Assembly (NCBI RefSeq): GCF_007655135.1
Contig: NC_045130.1
Span: 25,921,363 to 25,985,362 of the forward strand
Origin: Punica granatum
Lineage: Eukaryota > Streptophyta > Magnoliopsida > Myrtales > Lythraceae
Length of the DNA: 64,000 nucleotides
Direction of reading: 5' to 3'
Positions within the stretch are counted from its first letter, which is position 1. Every line of letters begins with the position of its first letter. The notes below the pieces were generated by a model that did no database searches, was not told the origin of the DNA, and saw only the letters and a program-made list of their open reading frames with translations. Positions 48,711 to 61,320 of the stretch are shown here, piece after piece. A program made the position numbers and the translations under genes.

Positions 48711-49840
48711 TCATTAATCATTTTTTGTTCATTTCTACCGTACTTTTTGTTGAATGTACTTTCTGAAAGATTAATTTTGTGAAAAGTTACTTCTGAAAAT
48801 AAAGAACTAATAAAAACTTATAGTAAAAGGATGAAAGAAAAAAAGAAAGAAAGAAAGAAAGGTACAAGAGATCGAAGATAATAAGGAACAAGGAGAAGGG
48901 GGAGCCGGCCACCCGTCTCCTCCGACGTCGTTAACAACCTTGGAGGGAAGTAACTGTCAACGGGCCCCCTGCCCTCGGAGTTGGGGGATCCTTAGGGTTC
49001 CTCAATTTTGGGGAGTGCAGATTGGTCAATGGCCATCCCTCTCCCTCCCTTAATAATTGAGGGATCCTAGTTTTATTTGGGATACTAGTTTGAAGGGAGG
49101 GTTTCGTGGGCCACCCATCCCATCCTATGTTGCAAGGGACCGGCGACGGTCTACAGATTGCTTGGTAACCATGTTTGAGCTCGGAGGGGAAAGCATGGCC
49201 ATCGGCGAGGCTCCCTTTCCCTAAAATCGAGGGATGCCAAGTCCCTTTGTTTTTTTTAGGGGAAGGGGCTTCACTAATGGCGACCATTCTCTCTCTGTTT
49301 ATATCTAATTTCCGGCATCTCCTCAGGATCATTGTCATGATGTGTAATCGATTTATTTCAAGTATTTGGGCTTCTAATTCTTCGAGCCCGGTCCAAGTCA
49401 AGAAGGTTCATGAAGAGTAATTGTGGAGATGAAGCTCATTTAAGAGGGTCCGGCCCAAGATTTTTACACGAGCAGGCTGAAAGGAAATCATGGATGGCAG
49501 AAGCTTGCTTGGCCGGCAAGAATTTGATAGAGATTTGGTATTTTGATTTTTAATATTCTCGGAACGTGAATAATCAGAATATATTCTTCGATATATCTAA
49601 ATTTTTTCATTTGTTAGGTATCTTAGGTAATTTAGGTAGTTTTTTCTGTTCAAATAAGATTTCGATTTCGTATTTTTGTGCGTATGCAATTTAGGTCAAA
49701 TTTAAAGGATTTCACGTGAGGCCTACAAGTATGAGATTTGGAATTCGATGTAACTCTCCATGCATCTTCAATAAAATTGCACTTTCATCTTTATCTTTCT
49801 TTTCTTTGCACCTTACTTTTCCGCAATTTATGCTTTTGAT
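48711..49840. other. no gene seen, possible LTR remnant
   Basis: Starts with an (AAAG)n run (48,834-48,861) and a GC-rich block (48,880-49,260). From 49,430 it resembles the transcribed part of an LTR (CTCCATGCATCTTCAATAAA near 49,760). No element borders could be set. Confidence 0.4.
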
Positions 49841-49985
49841 AGATCGGCTTTAGCAAGCAGATCTCTCAATTGGTTTTCGCAAACCGTCGCATAGATCGGC
49901 TATAAGCAAGCGGATTTCTCAATTGGTTTTCGCGAACCGTCGCATAGATCGGCCTTAGCAAGCTGATTTTCGTTAATTTTCTTTG
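49841..49985. repeat. three tandem copies of an about 51 bp unit
   Basis: Copies begin ATAGATCGGC at 49,842, 49,891 and 49,942. Each continues with (T)TAAGCAAGC and, in two of them, TCTCAATTGGTTTTCGC. Confidence 0.88.
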
Positions 49986-50124
49986 CTAAATATGTCTTCA
50001 TCATTCAAGATGCTGCCTTTGACTTAATCTTCGTTAGTCCTTACCGAAATTCTTGCGTTGGAGGCTTCAGTTGGTTAGAGGTAGTGAAAATAGACTAAGG
50101 CAAAACGAGTTTGGGTTCATATAT

Positions 50125-51310
50125 ACTTAAAAGTTCAAGCTGATAAGTAGTACTACCCAAGTCTGATATAAAATCAATGGTTTATTCATTCATATTTTAT
50201 ATGTGGGATTATAATTTCCAACACTTGCCCTCAAGTGCAACGTGTGGTCTATTTCTGTCTATATATTGTCACGTGCTCTTAAACACTTGCCCTCGACAAT
50301 TGATCTCAAGTCAAGCTCATCTTCCGTACTCTGGCGAGGGGGACTTACACGAGACATACTCCTCGCTACATTCGAATATACTGGGTTTGACGTGGTGTGG
50401 TGCATATGTGCGCATGAACCATATTAAAAATTCATTGGCTTATACGGACGTGTATTTCAATACCCGTATAAGTCTTATAGAAACCAATGACTCTGATGCC
50501 ATATTGGATTTCCATTGGGCTTATACGAGCTTAGTCTCATTTTCACTTAAAAGTTCAAACTGATAAGTGTTTGTACTCAAGTTTCATATAAACCAATGGC
50601 TCTCATGTGCAACTTGTGATCTATTTCTATCTACATGTTGTCACGTGCTCTTAAACACCATCCCTCAATAATTGATCTTGAGTCGAGCTCATTTTTCGTG
50701 CTTGGGCATTGGGGAACACTAATACTAAGCGTACTCTTCATTGTACTTGGACATATTGGGCGGGACATGGTGTGGGTGCGTACATGTGCGTGGGCACGCA
50801 TACACGTAACATGGGCTTTGATACCATATTGAATTTCCATTGGGCTTATACGGACCTGGACCCTTATCCACTTAAAAGCTCAAGTTGACAAGTGTTGGTA
50901 CTCAAGTTTTATATAAACCAATAGATTTTGATTTATCTTTTCCATGTGGGATTAATATCATCAACATCTGCCATCGCGTGCAACGTGTGGCCATTTTCTT
51001 CTTACACGTTGTCACGTGCCCTTAAATACCCACCTTCAATAACTGACATCGAGTTGGACTTTTCTTCCATGCTTGGGCGAAGGGGGTTCAACACGAGCAC
51101 ACTTTGGCTGCACTCAACATTAAGTCTGCGTGGCGTGAATGCGCACACGCATAACCTAGCACTAATATTATATTAAAATTCCAATAGGCTTATTCAAATA
51201 TGAGTCTATTTCCACTTAAAAACTCAAGTTGTTAAGTGGTAGTACTCAAGTCTCATATGATCCCATGGATATTCATTCATTTTTTTAATGTGGGATTAAC
51301 ATCCTCAACA
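50125..51310. repeat. degenerate tandem array, 325-420 bp units
   Basis: Units start ACTTAAAAGTTCAA-type sequence at 50,125, 50,545, 50,870 and 51,214. They share GTGCAACGTGTGG, TGTCACGTGC(T/C)CTTAA and ATACCATATTG(A/G)ATTTCC in order. The last unit is cut near 51,310. TGATACCATATT contains the reverse complement of a tRNA-Met priming motif, so the unit may derive from retroelement ends. Confidence 0.82.
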
Positions 51311-51654
51311 AAAAGGCTAGGTGGATTAATCAAGTTTGCAACTCAATCTATTTGGGTTGACTCAGCCGAGACCACAAGTAGGCCTACGGGCCGCTTCTCT
51401 TTTGGATTTGGATAGGTAGTACAGAGATTAATGGACAATGCACAAAAACTAAATTCTCGAATAGTGAATTTCGTCTTATTCATACTCAATCGCTACTTCA
51501 ATTGTATTAAATCCAACCGTTGTTCTGTGCTGCTAACTTTCGCAATGGTAGTGCTGTACTCTGAATTGGTGGGCCCGACTGGTGTCACGTTGATTATTAA
51601 ATTTCTTGCAACAGTATCCTGTCACGCTTTGCATTTTGAATTTTCACTCGTCAC

Positions 51655-52804
51655 ATGGAAGCCATTAGGTGTTTGGATGTGATGGTGTTAGTCGCGGTTC
51701 TACAGGTCACGTGATTCCCTCTCTCCTTTCTAGATTCGTTTTCTTTTACTTTCTTGTAGTTTTTGAAATTATTTCTAGCAAAATTACTTTTTGGAAATAC
51801 TTTTGGACATAAATGTAGCTATTTAACGAAGAAATGAACTGCAGGATTGAAGTGAACAAAAGTACCAAATTGAAAAAAGAAAAATTGTTTGAGACTACAC
51901 TAATATGGGTTGATTCAAGTAATTCGGCGCTTGTTCTCCTTAAGTATAGTCTTAAATTCGAATCTTGTGGATGGAGAAAATTCATACTGGGAGAGCTTTA
52001 TCTCTTTAGTGTATCGAATCAGCTCGAACTAGATTATTCGGAGCCCGTTGAATTTTCAGATATCAAGGTACACAAAAAAAAAATCTAAGACTAAATTAAA
52101 AAATAACATACAGTTAATGATTAAAAAGTAGCATTTTTCTATCTTTGTTTTTTATTCACCTAGTATTGAAGCACGCACGTAACATGTGCATGATCTCAAA
52201 AGAATTATTAATTTTAAATGACATAGCGTTAGCAATAAAGTGTTAATTGAATAATACTTAATGTTTCACCAAAATAATGGAATGTAAACTATGTACAACT
52301 TGGACAATTTATTGTTGCTGATATGAAATGGAAGTACTCATATATATATATATATACACACACACATAATTTATCTTTGACTTACTTTGAGATGGTCAAT
52401 GGCACGGCCAATCAACCAACAAAAGAGATATAAATAAAAGATTAAAGTAAAAAAAATATAAAAAAGATTGTACACTGAAAAATGTATAAAAAATTTTATA
52501 GGTCAAAAAAGAAAAAAATAATTAAAGCTTATCCATTGAGCCAAAAATACAGCTATGATTAACAACAACTCTAAATTACGCTAGAGAGAGGGACATATTT
52601 TTTGATAAGGAGAAATAAGGGGACATCCTACACCATAATTTGAATTTTTTATTTTGTCATTCTAAATCGATACTACTAAGGTAAGTTAAATTGCTTAAAT
52701 ACTGCCTATAGAAAAGATTAATTAGTTTGCCTAGAAAATATTAATTATCACATATTACCTGAGGGTCAATAAAATCAAGTAAAAATATCCATTGATAAAA
52801 GATG
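51655..52804. repeat. duplicated segment, copy A (uninterrupted)
   Basis: Aligns with 53,100-53,113, then 54,168-54,938, then 63,041-63,480. It contains a SINE-like element at 51,898-52,087 and TA/CA microsatellites near 52,338-52,366. It shows both empty sites of the insertions in copy B: CCATTAGGTGTTTGG at 51,662-51,676, and the CA run followed by CATAATT near 52,365. Confidence 0.9.
51898..52087 (+). mobile_element. tRNA-derived SINE-like copy 2
   Basis: Flanked by AGACTA at 51,892-51,897 and 52,088-52,093. It has a weakened box A (TTGATTCAAGTAATT), a box B-like region and an A-rich 3' tail (52,073-52,083). It is paralogous to copy 3 through the surrounding duplication. Confidence 0.72.
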
Positions 52805-53097
52805 ACTCAGTCTCTAGTAATGGGAGGATAAAAAAAGTGGCAAAAAAGTATTAACGACATGTCACATGGCTCTCGAAGTGGTTGTATGTAATAGCGAGCA
52901 CTATTATTAAAACCGGAACGAATTGGTCGATTCTATCGGTTCGGCACCCTCACCAGTCCATTTATGTGTTAAGATCGAAAGTGTAAGATCGAATTGTCGA
53001 ACCCATATAACCGGCTGGTTTTTACTGTTTAATAAATATGGGTTTGCTTTTATTGTTTAATAAAGTAAAAGTTGTTAGGCTAGAGGGAGGCCTCGAC
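52805..53097. other. unique spacer between duplicated segments
   Basis: No gene or repeat recognised. Confidence 0.5.
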
Positions 53098-53113
53098 AGA
53101 TGGAAGCCATTAG

Positions 53114-54167
53114 GGGCATGTTTGGTTCGCAGGAATCGATCGGGAATGGAATATGTATTTCGTATGGAATACTCATTCCGACGTTTGGTTCATGGGAATG
53201 CGGAATAGCTATTCCGGGTTGGAATAGTAATCCGGCTTGCATCAGGAATATGGGTGCCTCCCTCGAACGTCCGGAATGGCTAATCTCCAATTGGAAAAAT
53301 GCGTGAAAACCCGAAAATGCCCTCAAGTTTCTTCACTTATAACAATCTCATGCCATCCACTTCTCCATTAGCCATTCCGAAGAGTTCTTGATCAGACCTT
53401 GCACAAAAGCAAGCGGGGTCTCAAAATTGACCTTTCCCGGAGCTGAACTTGAAAAGGCTCGAGTAGATTAGGTATGAAATTCTTTGATCTGGACATAGCT
53501 CAAGTAGCAATGGCAAATTCATAGCTACCCATCAAAGAAAAGAACACTAAAACCCCAACAATCCAGAGAAAGAGAACAGTCTCTCCACGGAATTACTGGA
53601 ATTAGGAGGAGCTCGATTGACGAAAGCAATTGATAATTCTCTTCTCTTCTTCGTTTCCTGTTTCCCTTGATATGAGATTAGATTAGAATAATGTTTCCTA
53701 GCTAGGAAGATTGTGCTTTTTGTTGTATGGGAACTCGAGAAGGAAGGAACTGGCTGAGGTATGAAAGAGTAATGGCGAAGGTCTGAATGGCTCTTTATGG
53801 CACATAGCATTCGTGTTGAGGGCATTTTTGTGAAAACCCGAATGGATCTTCGTGGTAGTTCTCGGGCAAGCTTGAGGGAGGAGTGGTGAGTGTGAGGTCG
53901 GAGAAGAGGTTCTTGTCAAGTGGCTCCAAAGAGGAAGACGCCGCTGGGGGATCAGGTGGAGGTGGACGTGACAGGTCGATGTGCCGGGGCTAGGGCTGGG
54001 GAGTAGGAGGTCGATGGCTTGACCCCGTTCCCGATTTTTATCATTTTTCTATTTCGTCCAACCAAACAAAATAAATTTTATCAGAATTTCTATTCTATTC
54101 CCTATCAATTCTAATCCTTGTCCATTCTATTCTTTATCAATTCCATTCTAGCGAACCAAACGTAGCC
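53114..54167. mobile_element. PIF/Harbinger-like non-autonomous element, 1054 bp
   Basis: Ends GGGCATGTTTGGTTCGC and, on the complement, GGCTACGTTTGGTTCGC, flanked by TAG on both sides (53,111-53,113 and 54,168-54,170). The uninterrupted CCATTAGGTGTTTGG in copy A is exactly the predicted empty site. The GTTTGG terminus and 3 bp duplication fit PIF/Harbinger, although TAG departs from the usual TWA. Near the left end, GGAATGGAATA-like words recur. No transposase is encoded. Confidence 0.88.
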
Positions 54168-54425
54168 TAGGTGTTTGGATGTGATTTTGTCGCGAACACC
54201 CTCCAATATAGTCACGGTTCTACAGGTCATGGAATGGAGGAGAATTCCCTCTCTCCTTTCTAGATTCGTTTTCTTTTATTTTCTTATAGTTTTTGAAATT
54301 ATTTTTAGCAAAATTACTTTTTGGAAATACTTTTGAATGGAAATGTAGCTATTTAATGAAGAAATGAATTGCGGGATCGAAGTAAACAAAAGTACCAAAT
54401 TGAAAAAAAAAATTGTTTGAGACTA

Positions 54426-54619
54426 CACCAATATGGGTTGGTTCAAGCGGTTTGACGCTTGTTTTCCTTAAGCATGGTCTCAGGTTCGAGTCTTGTGAAT
54501 GAAGAAAATCAATGTTGGGGGAGTTTTATCCCCTTAGTGGATCGACTCAGCTCGAACTAGATTAGTCAGAATCCGTTGGGTTTCCGGATATCAAGGTACA
54601 CACTGAGAAAAAATGTCTA
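54426..54619 (+). mobile_element. tRNA-derived SINE-like copy 3 (best preserved)
   Basis: Box A TGGTTCAAGCGG at 54,439-54,450 and box B GGTTCGAGTCT at 54,483-54,493 have the spacing of an internal RNA polymerase III promoter. The body runs to an A-rich tail (GAGAAAAAATG) followed by AGACTA (54,620-54,625), which matches AGACTA at 54,420-54,425. Length, promoter boxes, tail and flanking repeats together indicate a SINE. Confidence 0.78.
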
Positions 54620-54938
54620 AGACTAAATTTTTAAAAATAACATACGGTCAATGATTGAAAAGTAGCATTTTTTTTATCTTTCTTTTATCTTTTTTATTCT
54701 ATTAGTATAGAAGCACGAGCGTTAGAAGTGCATGATCTCAAAAGAATTATTAATTTAAATTGACATAGCGTTAGCAATAAAGTGTTAATTGAATAATATT
54801 TAATGTTTCACCAAAATAATGGAATGCAAACTATATACAACTTAGACCATTTATTGTTGTTGATATGAAATGGAAAAGGCATATGCAATCTATGCAGTAC
54901 TCATACACATACACACACACACACACACACAAACACAA

Positions 54939-56656
54939 TATTGGGAATTGGTGTATGTCCTAAATGCAATCTGTCATCAATTCTATAATATGACATATAT
55001 TTCATTATAATACGAGGCATTTATGTTATTATGTGGGTTGCGCTACATATAAATTTTACACAATAACATCCTTGGAATAGTAAGTTCAACAGGCATCAAG
55101 TGTGACTTAATTGTGAGATCCTATAATGACTGAACACTATTCCTAAATGTCCATAGTCAAAGTATTATAGTTAATTAGAACAACGATAATGCGGCTAGAC
55201 TAGTGTGGGTATAGATTGATGACCAAGTCTCATAGGTCATAGATTTGGAGACATCGAGTCGCATTGCAAGTATACATTAGGAGTAATGTGTACTGAACTG
55301 ACCCGTCATGAGACTGCTACATGGATTGTTACGTGACTGTTATTTGCAGATCTCATAATGACTATGGTGTAGTGGTCTTTTTGACTTGAGGTCATCATAG
55401 TTTCCTACATGTAATGTTGTATGCTTTGATGTTGTCAAACGCCACCGTAACAGGCTGGTTATAAAGACAGCTATTGGGTATACCACAAAGCATGGAGAGG
55501 AATGTGAGTGACCAAGATATGATATGTCCCTCTTACGTAATGGGAGTGATATCTCACGGTTGTTTGGTGGGCAGAGTCTATAAGTGTATGCATACCCAAA
55601 TGAGTCGATATAGGGATATCGAGCTCATTTGTTCTGATAGCCTTACCCCATAAACCAAGAAAGAGAGATTGAGTCATATAAGGATGACAACGACCATGCC
55701 TTAGGCTCAATAGAGATATAGAGGACAAATGGATTATACTGCACAGTAACATAGGTCACAGGTTCGTCGAGAAATTGACTTTCCGAGTATTTGAGTAGCA
55801 GTGATGCATTGCTAGATGCCGCTCACTATTTGTTATATTGAAATAGAGATTTAGATATTACTGTCAACGTAATCGGAAACCTACAGGGTCACACACTACG
55901 ACTAAATCGATGAGATAATTTTGAAACACTGAAGCTATCTAATGGAGATTAGACTAGTTAAGGTACGACCGATTAATCGGATATTTAATGAGATTAAATA
56001 TACCGATTAATTAGACCCGATTTAATAGACATTAATGGACCCAATTTGTACACGAAATTGATTAAACACGTGGGCTTGACATGGGGGCCAATTTGCATAT
56101 CCATGACAAGCCACCCAAGGCTAAAATGCATGGCCACATGCAAGGTCATTTGATGGCCACGATGCATGTAAAATGTGGCTGCCATGTGTTGATTTGGAAG
56201 GATAATTAAAGCCATCCCACACCGGCCTTAAACAAATTTTTGAGCCCCCCCTTACATATATATATATAAGCTCAAATGTTGAGCTTCAGAGAAGATACGG
56301 TTTAAGGATATGCATGCATAGATATACATATATGATATGTATATGCGTGTAAGTGTATAAAGAATTCGATTGCGAATCCAATTCAATTTGGTCCATTAGT
56401 GTAATATTTTCGAGGGTCGCACCGTGTTTCCTTCGAGCGTTGGCCGCTAGTACCGCCGATCTCGAAGTCCTGTCGAGGAAGTCAGCGTGGATAACGGTAG
56501 AAGTGTCACGTTTGGAACACTCGGTCGACGGTTTAAAAGATTCCAGGTATACTTTATCTACTCTTATTCTTCTAGCAGGTCTTGGAATCTAGTTTCACGG
56601 GTATGAAATTTTAAATTTCTATTCTTTTTTTGCTTCCGTAGGCCCCGTGAAACTAG
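54939..56656 (+). repeat. 5' LTR, about 1.72 kb
   Basis: Starts TATTGGGAATTGG (the partner starts TGTTGGGAATTGG) and ends GTGAAACTAG. Collinear with 61,321-63,040 throughout. Confidence 0.92.
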
Positions 56657-56660
56657 TAAT

Positions 56661-56670
56661 TGGTATCAGA
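56661..56670 (+). other. primer binding site
   Basis: TGGTATCAGA, four bases after the LTR end. It matches the initiator tRNA-Met complement for ten bases. Confidence 0.85.
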
Positions 56671-57383
56671 TCCTAGCTAGTTAAAATCTGAGTAGATAGA
56701 AGCATGAAATATGATTTTATGCTTGTTACATGTGTGCTTGGTGCTAGCATTACTGTTAGACCTTGACTAGGCTATAGTTGCGTTAGTATAATGGTTGTAC
56801 TTGCATGACTGTTAGTGGTATAATTGTTATACATAAGAACTATTATGTAATGGTTGCATAATAGTAAATGCTGAGATTGATTTAAATATTGTTAAAATCC
56901 CTCAATAATATTAAGTCCATAGCCTTCCATCGTGCAACGCTCGTCAAGACCAAGATCAATGAGTGTATAGACCTAGCCCTCGTAGGGTGCCCTCATCTAT
57001 CCTGGTAAGCCGTGGTGTTTATCGATGGGTTGGACTTAACTGAGCAAGCCTAATAGGATTAAGAGTTCAGAGGCAAGGAGTTGGGCATCAATCTTCAAGG
57101 TAGATTGGAATAAGGTGTTATTTACCTAACTAACCAAGAGTTGCATGTGATGCAACTAGGAAAGAGGGTTCCCTACCTAAATAGCCAGTTCTGGGAGTAT
57201 CAGCCCTCGCTGACTCAGAACTTGGTGAAATATGGATTTTGGACCGCTATGAGAATGAGATTCTACGAATCAATGGTAAAGGTCATTGATTTGATAAAAA
57301 TAGCGGGGGCAATATTTAATAAAGTCCTCATTAAATATTGTTATGTCATAATACTTATTCTGTGTATTTCTGTGGTAGTTTCC

Positions 57384-60300
57384 ATGGCAGTAAACGCATC
57401 TAGTGCCTTCTGTTTGCAATCAATCCTTGATAAGGAAAAACTATCTTGGAATAATTTTCTGGATTAGTACTGCAATTTGAGAATCGTTCTCACTCAGGAG
57501 AAAAAATTATATGTTTTGGAGAAACTTCATCCTGCGCCACCGTCTGACAATGCTACCCGAGCTGATAGGGATGCTTATAAGAAGCATCAGGATGATGCCG
57601 TGAGCGTCGGATGTCTCATGTTAGCCACCATGGATTCGGAGCTTCAGAGGCAGCATGAGAACATGGATGCGTATGATATGATCGTACATCTCAGGTAGCT
57701 CTATCAAGAGCAGGCCCGACATGAGAGATTCGACATTTCCAAGGCATTTTTTCAGGTAAAGTTGACTGAGGGCAGCTCGGTAGGTCCTCATGTACTCAAT
57801 ATGATTGGGTACGTGGAGACTTTGGAACGACTGAGATTTCCTCTGGATCAAGAGCTAGCTACAGATTTAATTATGCAGTCGTTGTTCAGCAGTTATAGTC
57901 AGTTCGTCATGAACTATAATATGAATGACTATAACAAACCATTGCCTGAACTGCTTAGCACATTGAGAACAACTTAGTAGGATATTAGCAAGGGAACACA
58001 TGTCCTGATGGTCCAAGGGACCAAGAATAGAGGCAAAGGCAAGAAGGCTAAAGGCGCGTTCAAGTGTGACTTGGGTGCATTGAAGCCTAAAGCCAAGGTG
58101 GCGAAGGATGATTACTGCCTTCATTGTGGCAATAGTGGCCACTGGAAGTGGAATTGCAAGGTATACCTGGAGGAGTTGAAGAAGAAGAAGGAAAGTGAGA
58201 CTTCCACTTCAAGTATCCATGTTATAGAGATCAATGTATCGACTGCTTCTACATCTTGGGTATTAGATACCGGGTGTGGTGCTCACATTTGTGGAAATGT
58301 GTAGGATCTAAGAAACAGTAGATCGTTGGCAAAGGGTGAGGTGGACCTACGAGTTGGAAATGGAGCAAGGGTTGTTGCATTAATTGTAGGGACTTATCAT
58401 CCGTCTTTGCCTACTGGGCTTGTACTGGATCTTGACGACTGTTATTATGTGTCCGCTATTAGTAGAAACATAATATCTATTTCTTGTTTGGACAAGTAGT
58501 GATTTTGTTTCACTAACAAGAACAAATGTTGTTCTATGTACATGAATGATGTGTTTTATGGCAGTGCACATTTAAGTAATGGTCTGTATGTTCTTAATCT
58601 AGACACGCTTGTTTATAACGTGGAAACCAAACCGCTCAAGTCCAATGATTCGAACCCGACTTACCTTTGGCATTGTCGTTTATGCCATATTAGTGAGAAT
58701 CGCATCTCCAGACTTCATAAGGATGGATTACTAGACTCGTTTGATTTAGAATCAATCGAGACATGCGAACCTTGTTTAATGGGAAAAATGACTAAGGTCC
58801 CTTTTACTGGAAAGGATGAGCGAGCTAGTGATTTTCTGACTCTCATACATACTGATGTATGTGGACCAGAAAACAAGCTTGCTAGAGGTGGGTATCTTTA
58901 CTTCATTATGTTTACTGATGATTTCAGTAAATTTGGATATGTGTATTTGATGAAACACAAATCCGAATCCTTTGAAAAGTTCAAGGAATTTAAGAATGAA
59001 GTGAAAAATCAGTTGGGTAAGAGTATTAAAGTTCTTCAATCATATTGTGGATGTAAATACTTAAGCTATGAGTTTATTGACTATCTTAAACATTGTGGGA
59101 TTCTATCTCAACTGACTCCACCCGGAACACCATAGTGGAATGGTGTAACTGAGAGGAGGAATCGAACTTTATTAGATATGGTTCGGTCTTTGATGAGTCA
59201 TCCGGACTTACCGGACTCCTTCTGGGGATATGCTCTACAGACAGCCGCTCTCATATTAAACCATGCTCCGTCGAAATCAATTGAATAGATACCATATGAG
59301 ATGTGGTATAGGAAGCGTCCCAATATGTCTTTTCTAAAGATATGGGGTTGCGAAACTTACGTGAAGAAATTATCTTTGGATAAGCTTGGCCCTAAATTGG
59401 ATAAATGTTACTTTGTGGGGTATCCTAAGGAAACACGAGGATATTATTCCCACCGAGAGCAAAGTGTTTGTTGCTCGAATTGCAGTATTCCTTGAGAAAG
59501 AGTTTTTCTCCAAAGGAATTAGTAGGAGGAAATTAGATCTTGAGGAAGTTCTACTACAAAACGACATTGACCAGTTGACGGGTGAAGTTGCAGAACAAGT
59601 ACCACAAGATGTTATGGGACAATCTTCTACATAGGTAAGACAGGAGCCTCGTAGGTCTAGTAGGATATGTCATGAGCTCGAGAGATATGGATTTCTCGTG
59701 ACTCAAGATTATGAAGTATTGCTTGTAGATAATGATGAGCCTACAACCTATATGGAAGCCGTGACAAGCCCAGACTACGAGGAATGGCTGGAGGCCATGA
59801 GATCTGAGATGGAGTCCATGTACACTAACCAAGTATGGACTTTGGTTGATCCACCTGAAGGGGTAAAGCCCATTGGGTGTAATGGGTCTTCAAGAAGAAG
59901 ACCGACATGGACGGTAATGTGATTACCTTTAAGGGTCGACTAGTGGCGAAGGGTTTCAGACAAGTTCATGGTGTTGACTACGACGAAACCTTTTCTCCGG
60001 TGGCTATGCTTAAATCTATCAAGATCTTGCTTGCAATTGCAGCTTACTATGATTATGAGATTTGGCAGATAGACGTCAAAACTGCTTTCCTGAATGGAAG
60101 GCTGTGTACATGACACAACCTGAGGGTTTTATCGATCCACAAAGTGCCAGAAAGGTTTGTAAGCTGCAACGGTCTATTTATGGACTGAAGCAAGCTTCTA
60201 GGAATTGGAATATTTGCTTTGATGATGCAGTCAAAGAGTTTGGCTTCATTAAGAATGAAGATGAACCCTGTGTTTACAAGAAAGTTAGTGGGAGCATAGT

Positions 60301-61306
60301 GATCTTCTTGGTGTTGTATGTAAATGACATACTTCTGATCGGGAATAACATTCCTTCCCTACAGTCTGTGAAGACTTGGTTGAGAATGTGTTTCTCCATG
60401 AAGGACTTGGGCGAAGCTACCTATGTGTTAGGTATCATGATCTATAAAGATAGATCCAAGAGAGTGTTTGGCTTAAGTCAAAGTTCATATGTAAATAAAG
60501 TGCTTCGGTGCTTTAGCATCCAAGATTCTAAGAAAGGATCGCTGCCTATGTTACATGGCATAAGCCTTTCGAAGGCTCAGAGTCCTTCTACCCGGGAGGA
60601 CAGGGATCACATGAATATGATTCCATATGCATCAGCTATTGGATCCATCATGTATGCTATGTTATGCACTTGATCTGATGTCTTGTATGCTTTGAGCATA
60701 AGGAGTTGGTACCAGTCAGATCCAGGTGAGAGACATTGGATCGCAGTAAAGAATATCCTTAAGTACTTGCGAATGACTAAGGAGATGTTCTTGGTATATG
60801 GGGGCGAAGAAGAGCTCGTTGTAAGAGGTTACACCGATGCTAGCTTCCAGTTCGATAAGGACGATAGTCGATCGCAGTCAGGATATGTGTTCTGCCTAAA
60901 TGGAGGTGTTGTGAGTTGGAAGAGTTCCAAGCAGGAGACAGTAGCCGACTCTACCACAAAGGCCGAGTATGTCGCTGCCTCTAACGCCCCAAAAGAGGCT
61001 GTTTGGATCAAGAAGTTCGTAACAGAACTTGCCGTGGTTCCCAGCATCGCAGACCCAATGGAACTTTATTGTGATAATAATAGAGCCATTGCGCAAGCTA
61101 AGGAACCCAGGTCTCACCAGCGATCCAAACATATACTCAGGCGCTTCCATCTCATTCGCGAGATTGTCGACATAGGAGATGTGAAGATATGCAAAATAAC
61201 AACAGATAAGAATCTCGCAGATCCACTTACGAAGCCTCTTATACAGCGCAAGCACGAGGCTCACACTAGATCCTTAGGCATTAGGGATATGCCAGATTGG
61301 CTCTAG
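57384..61306 (+). pseudogene. copia gag-pol remnant with many stops
   Basis: Gag starts at ATG 57,384 (MAVNASSAF, LDKEKLSWNNFLD) and has a CCHC knuckle near 58,116-58,157 (CLHCGNSGHWKWNC). Then come protease (WVLDTGCGAH, near 58,255), pre-integrase zinc region (from 58,668), integrase, RT (59,907-60,500) and RNase H (60,830-61,140). Stops interrupt at 57,465, 57,696, 57,975, 58,302, 58,497, 59,133, 59,286, 59,632 and 60,671. Frameshifts lie near 59,445, 59,880 and 60,100. The RT catalytic box reads YVND, the integrase region expected to hold the second Asp reads SYCGCKY, and RNase H has TTKAEY where TEAEY is usual. It is therefore dead at coding and catalytic levels. Confidence 0.93.
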
Positions 61307-61320
61307 TGCATGTGGGAGAT
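61307..61320 (+). other. polypurine tract
   Basis: TGCATGTGGGAGAT lies immediately before the 3' LTR and after the pol stop, the usual plus-strand primer position. Confidence 0.8.

Noticed and set aside
55471..56215. Open frames inside the 5' LTR of the 8.1 kb copia
   Set aside because: Parallel frames appear in the 3' LTR because the LTRs are copies. There is no coding signature.
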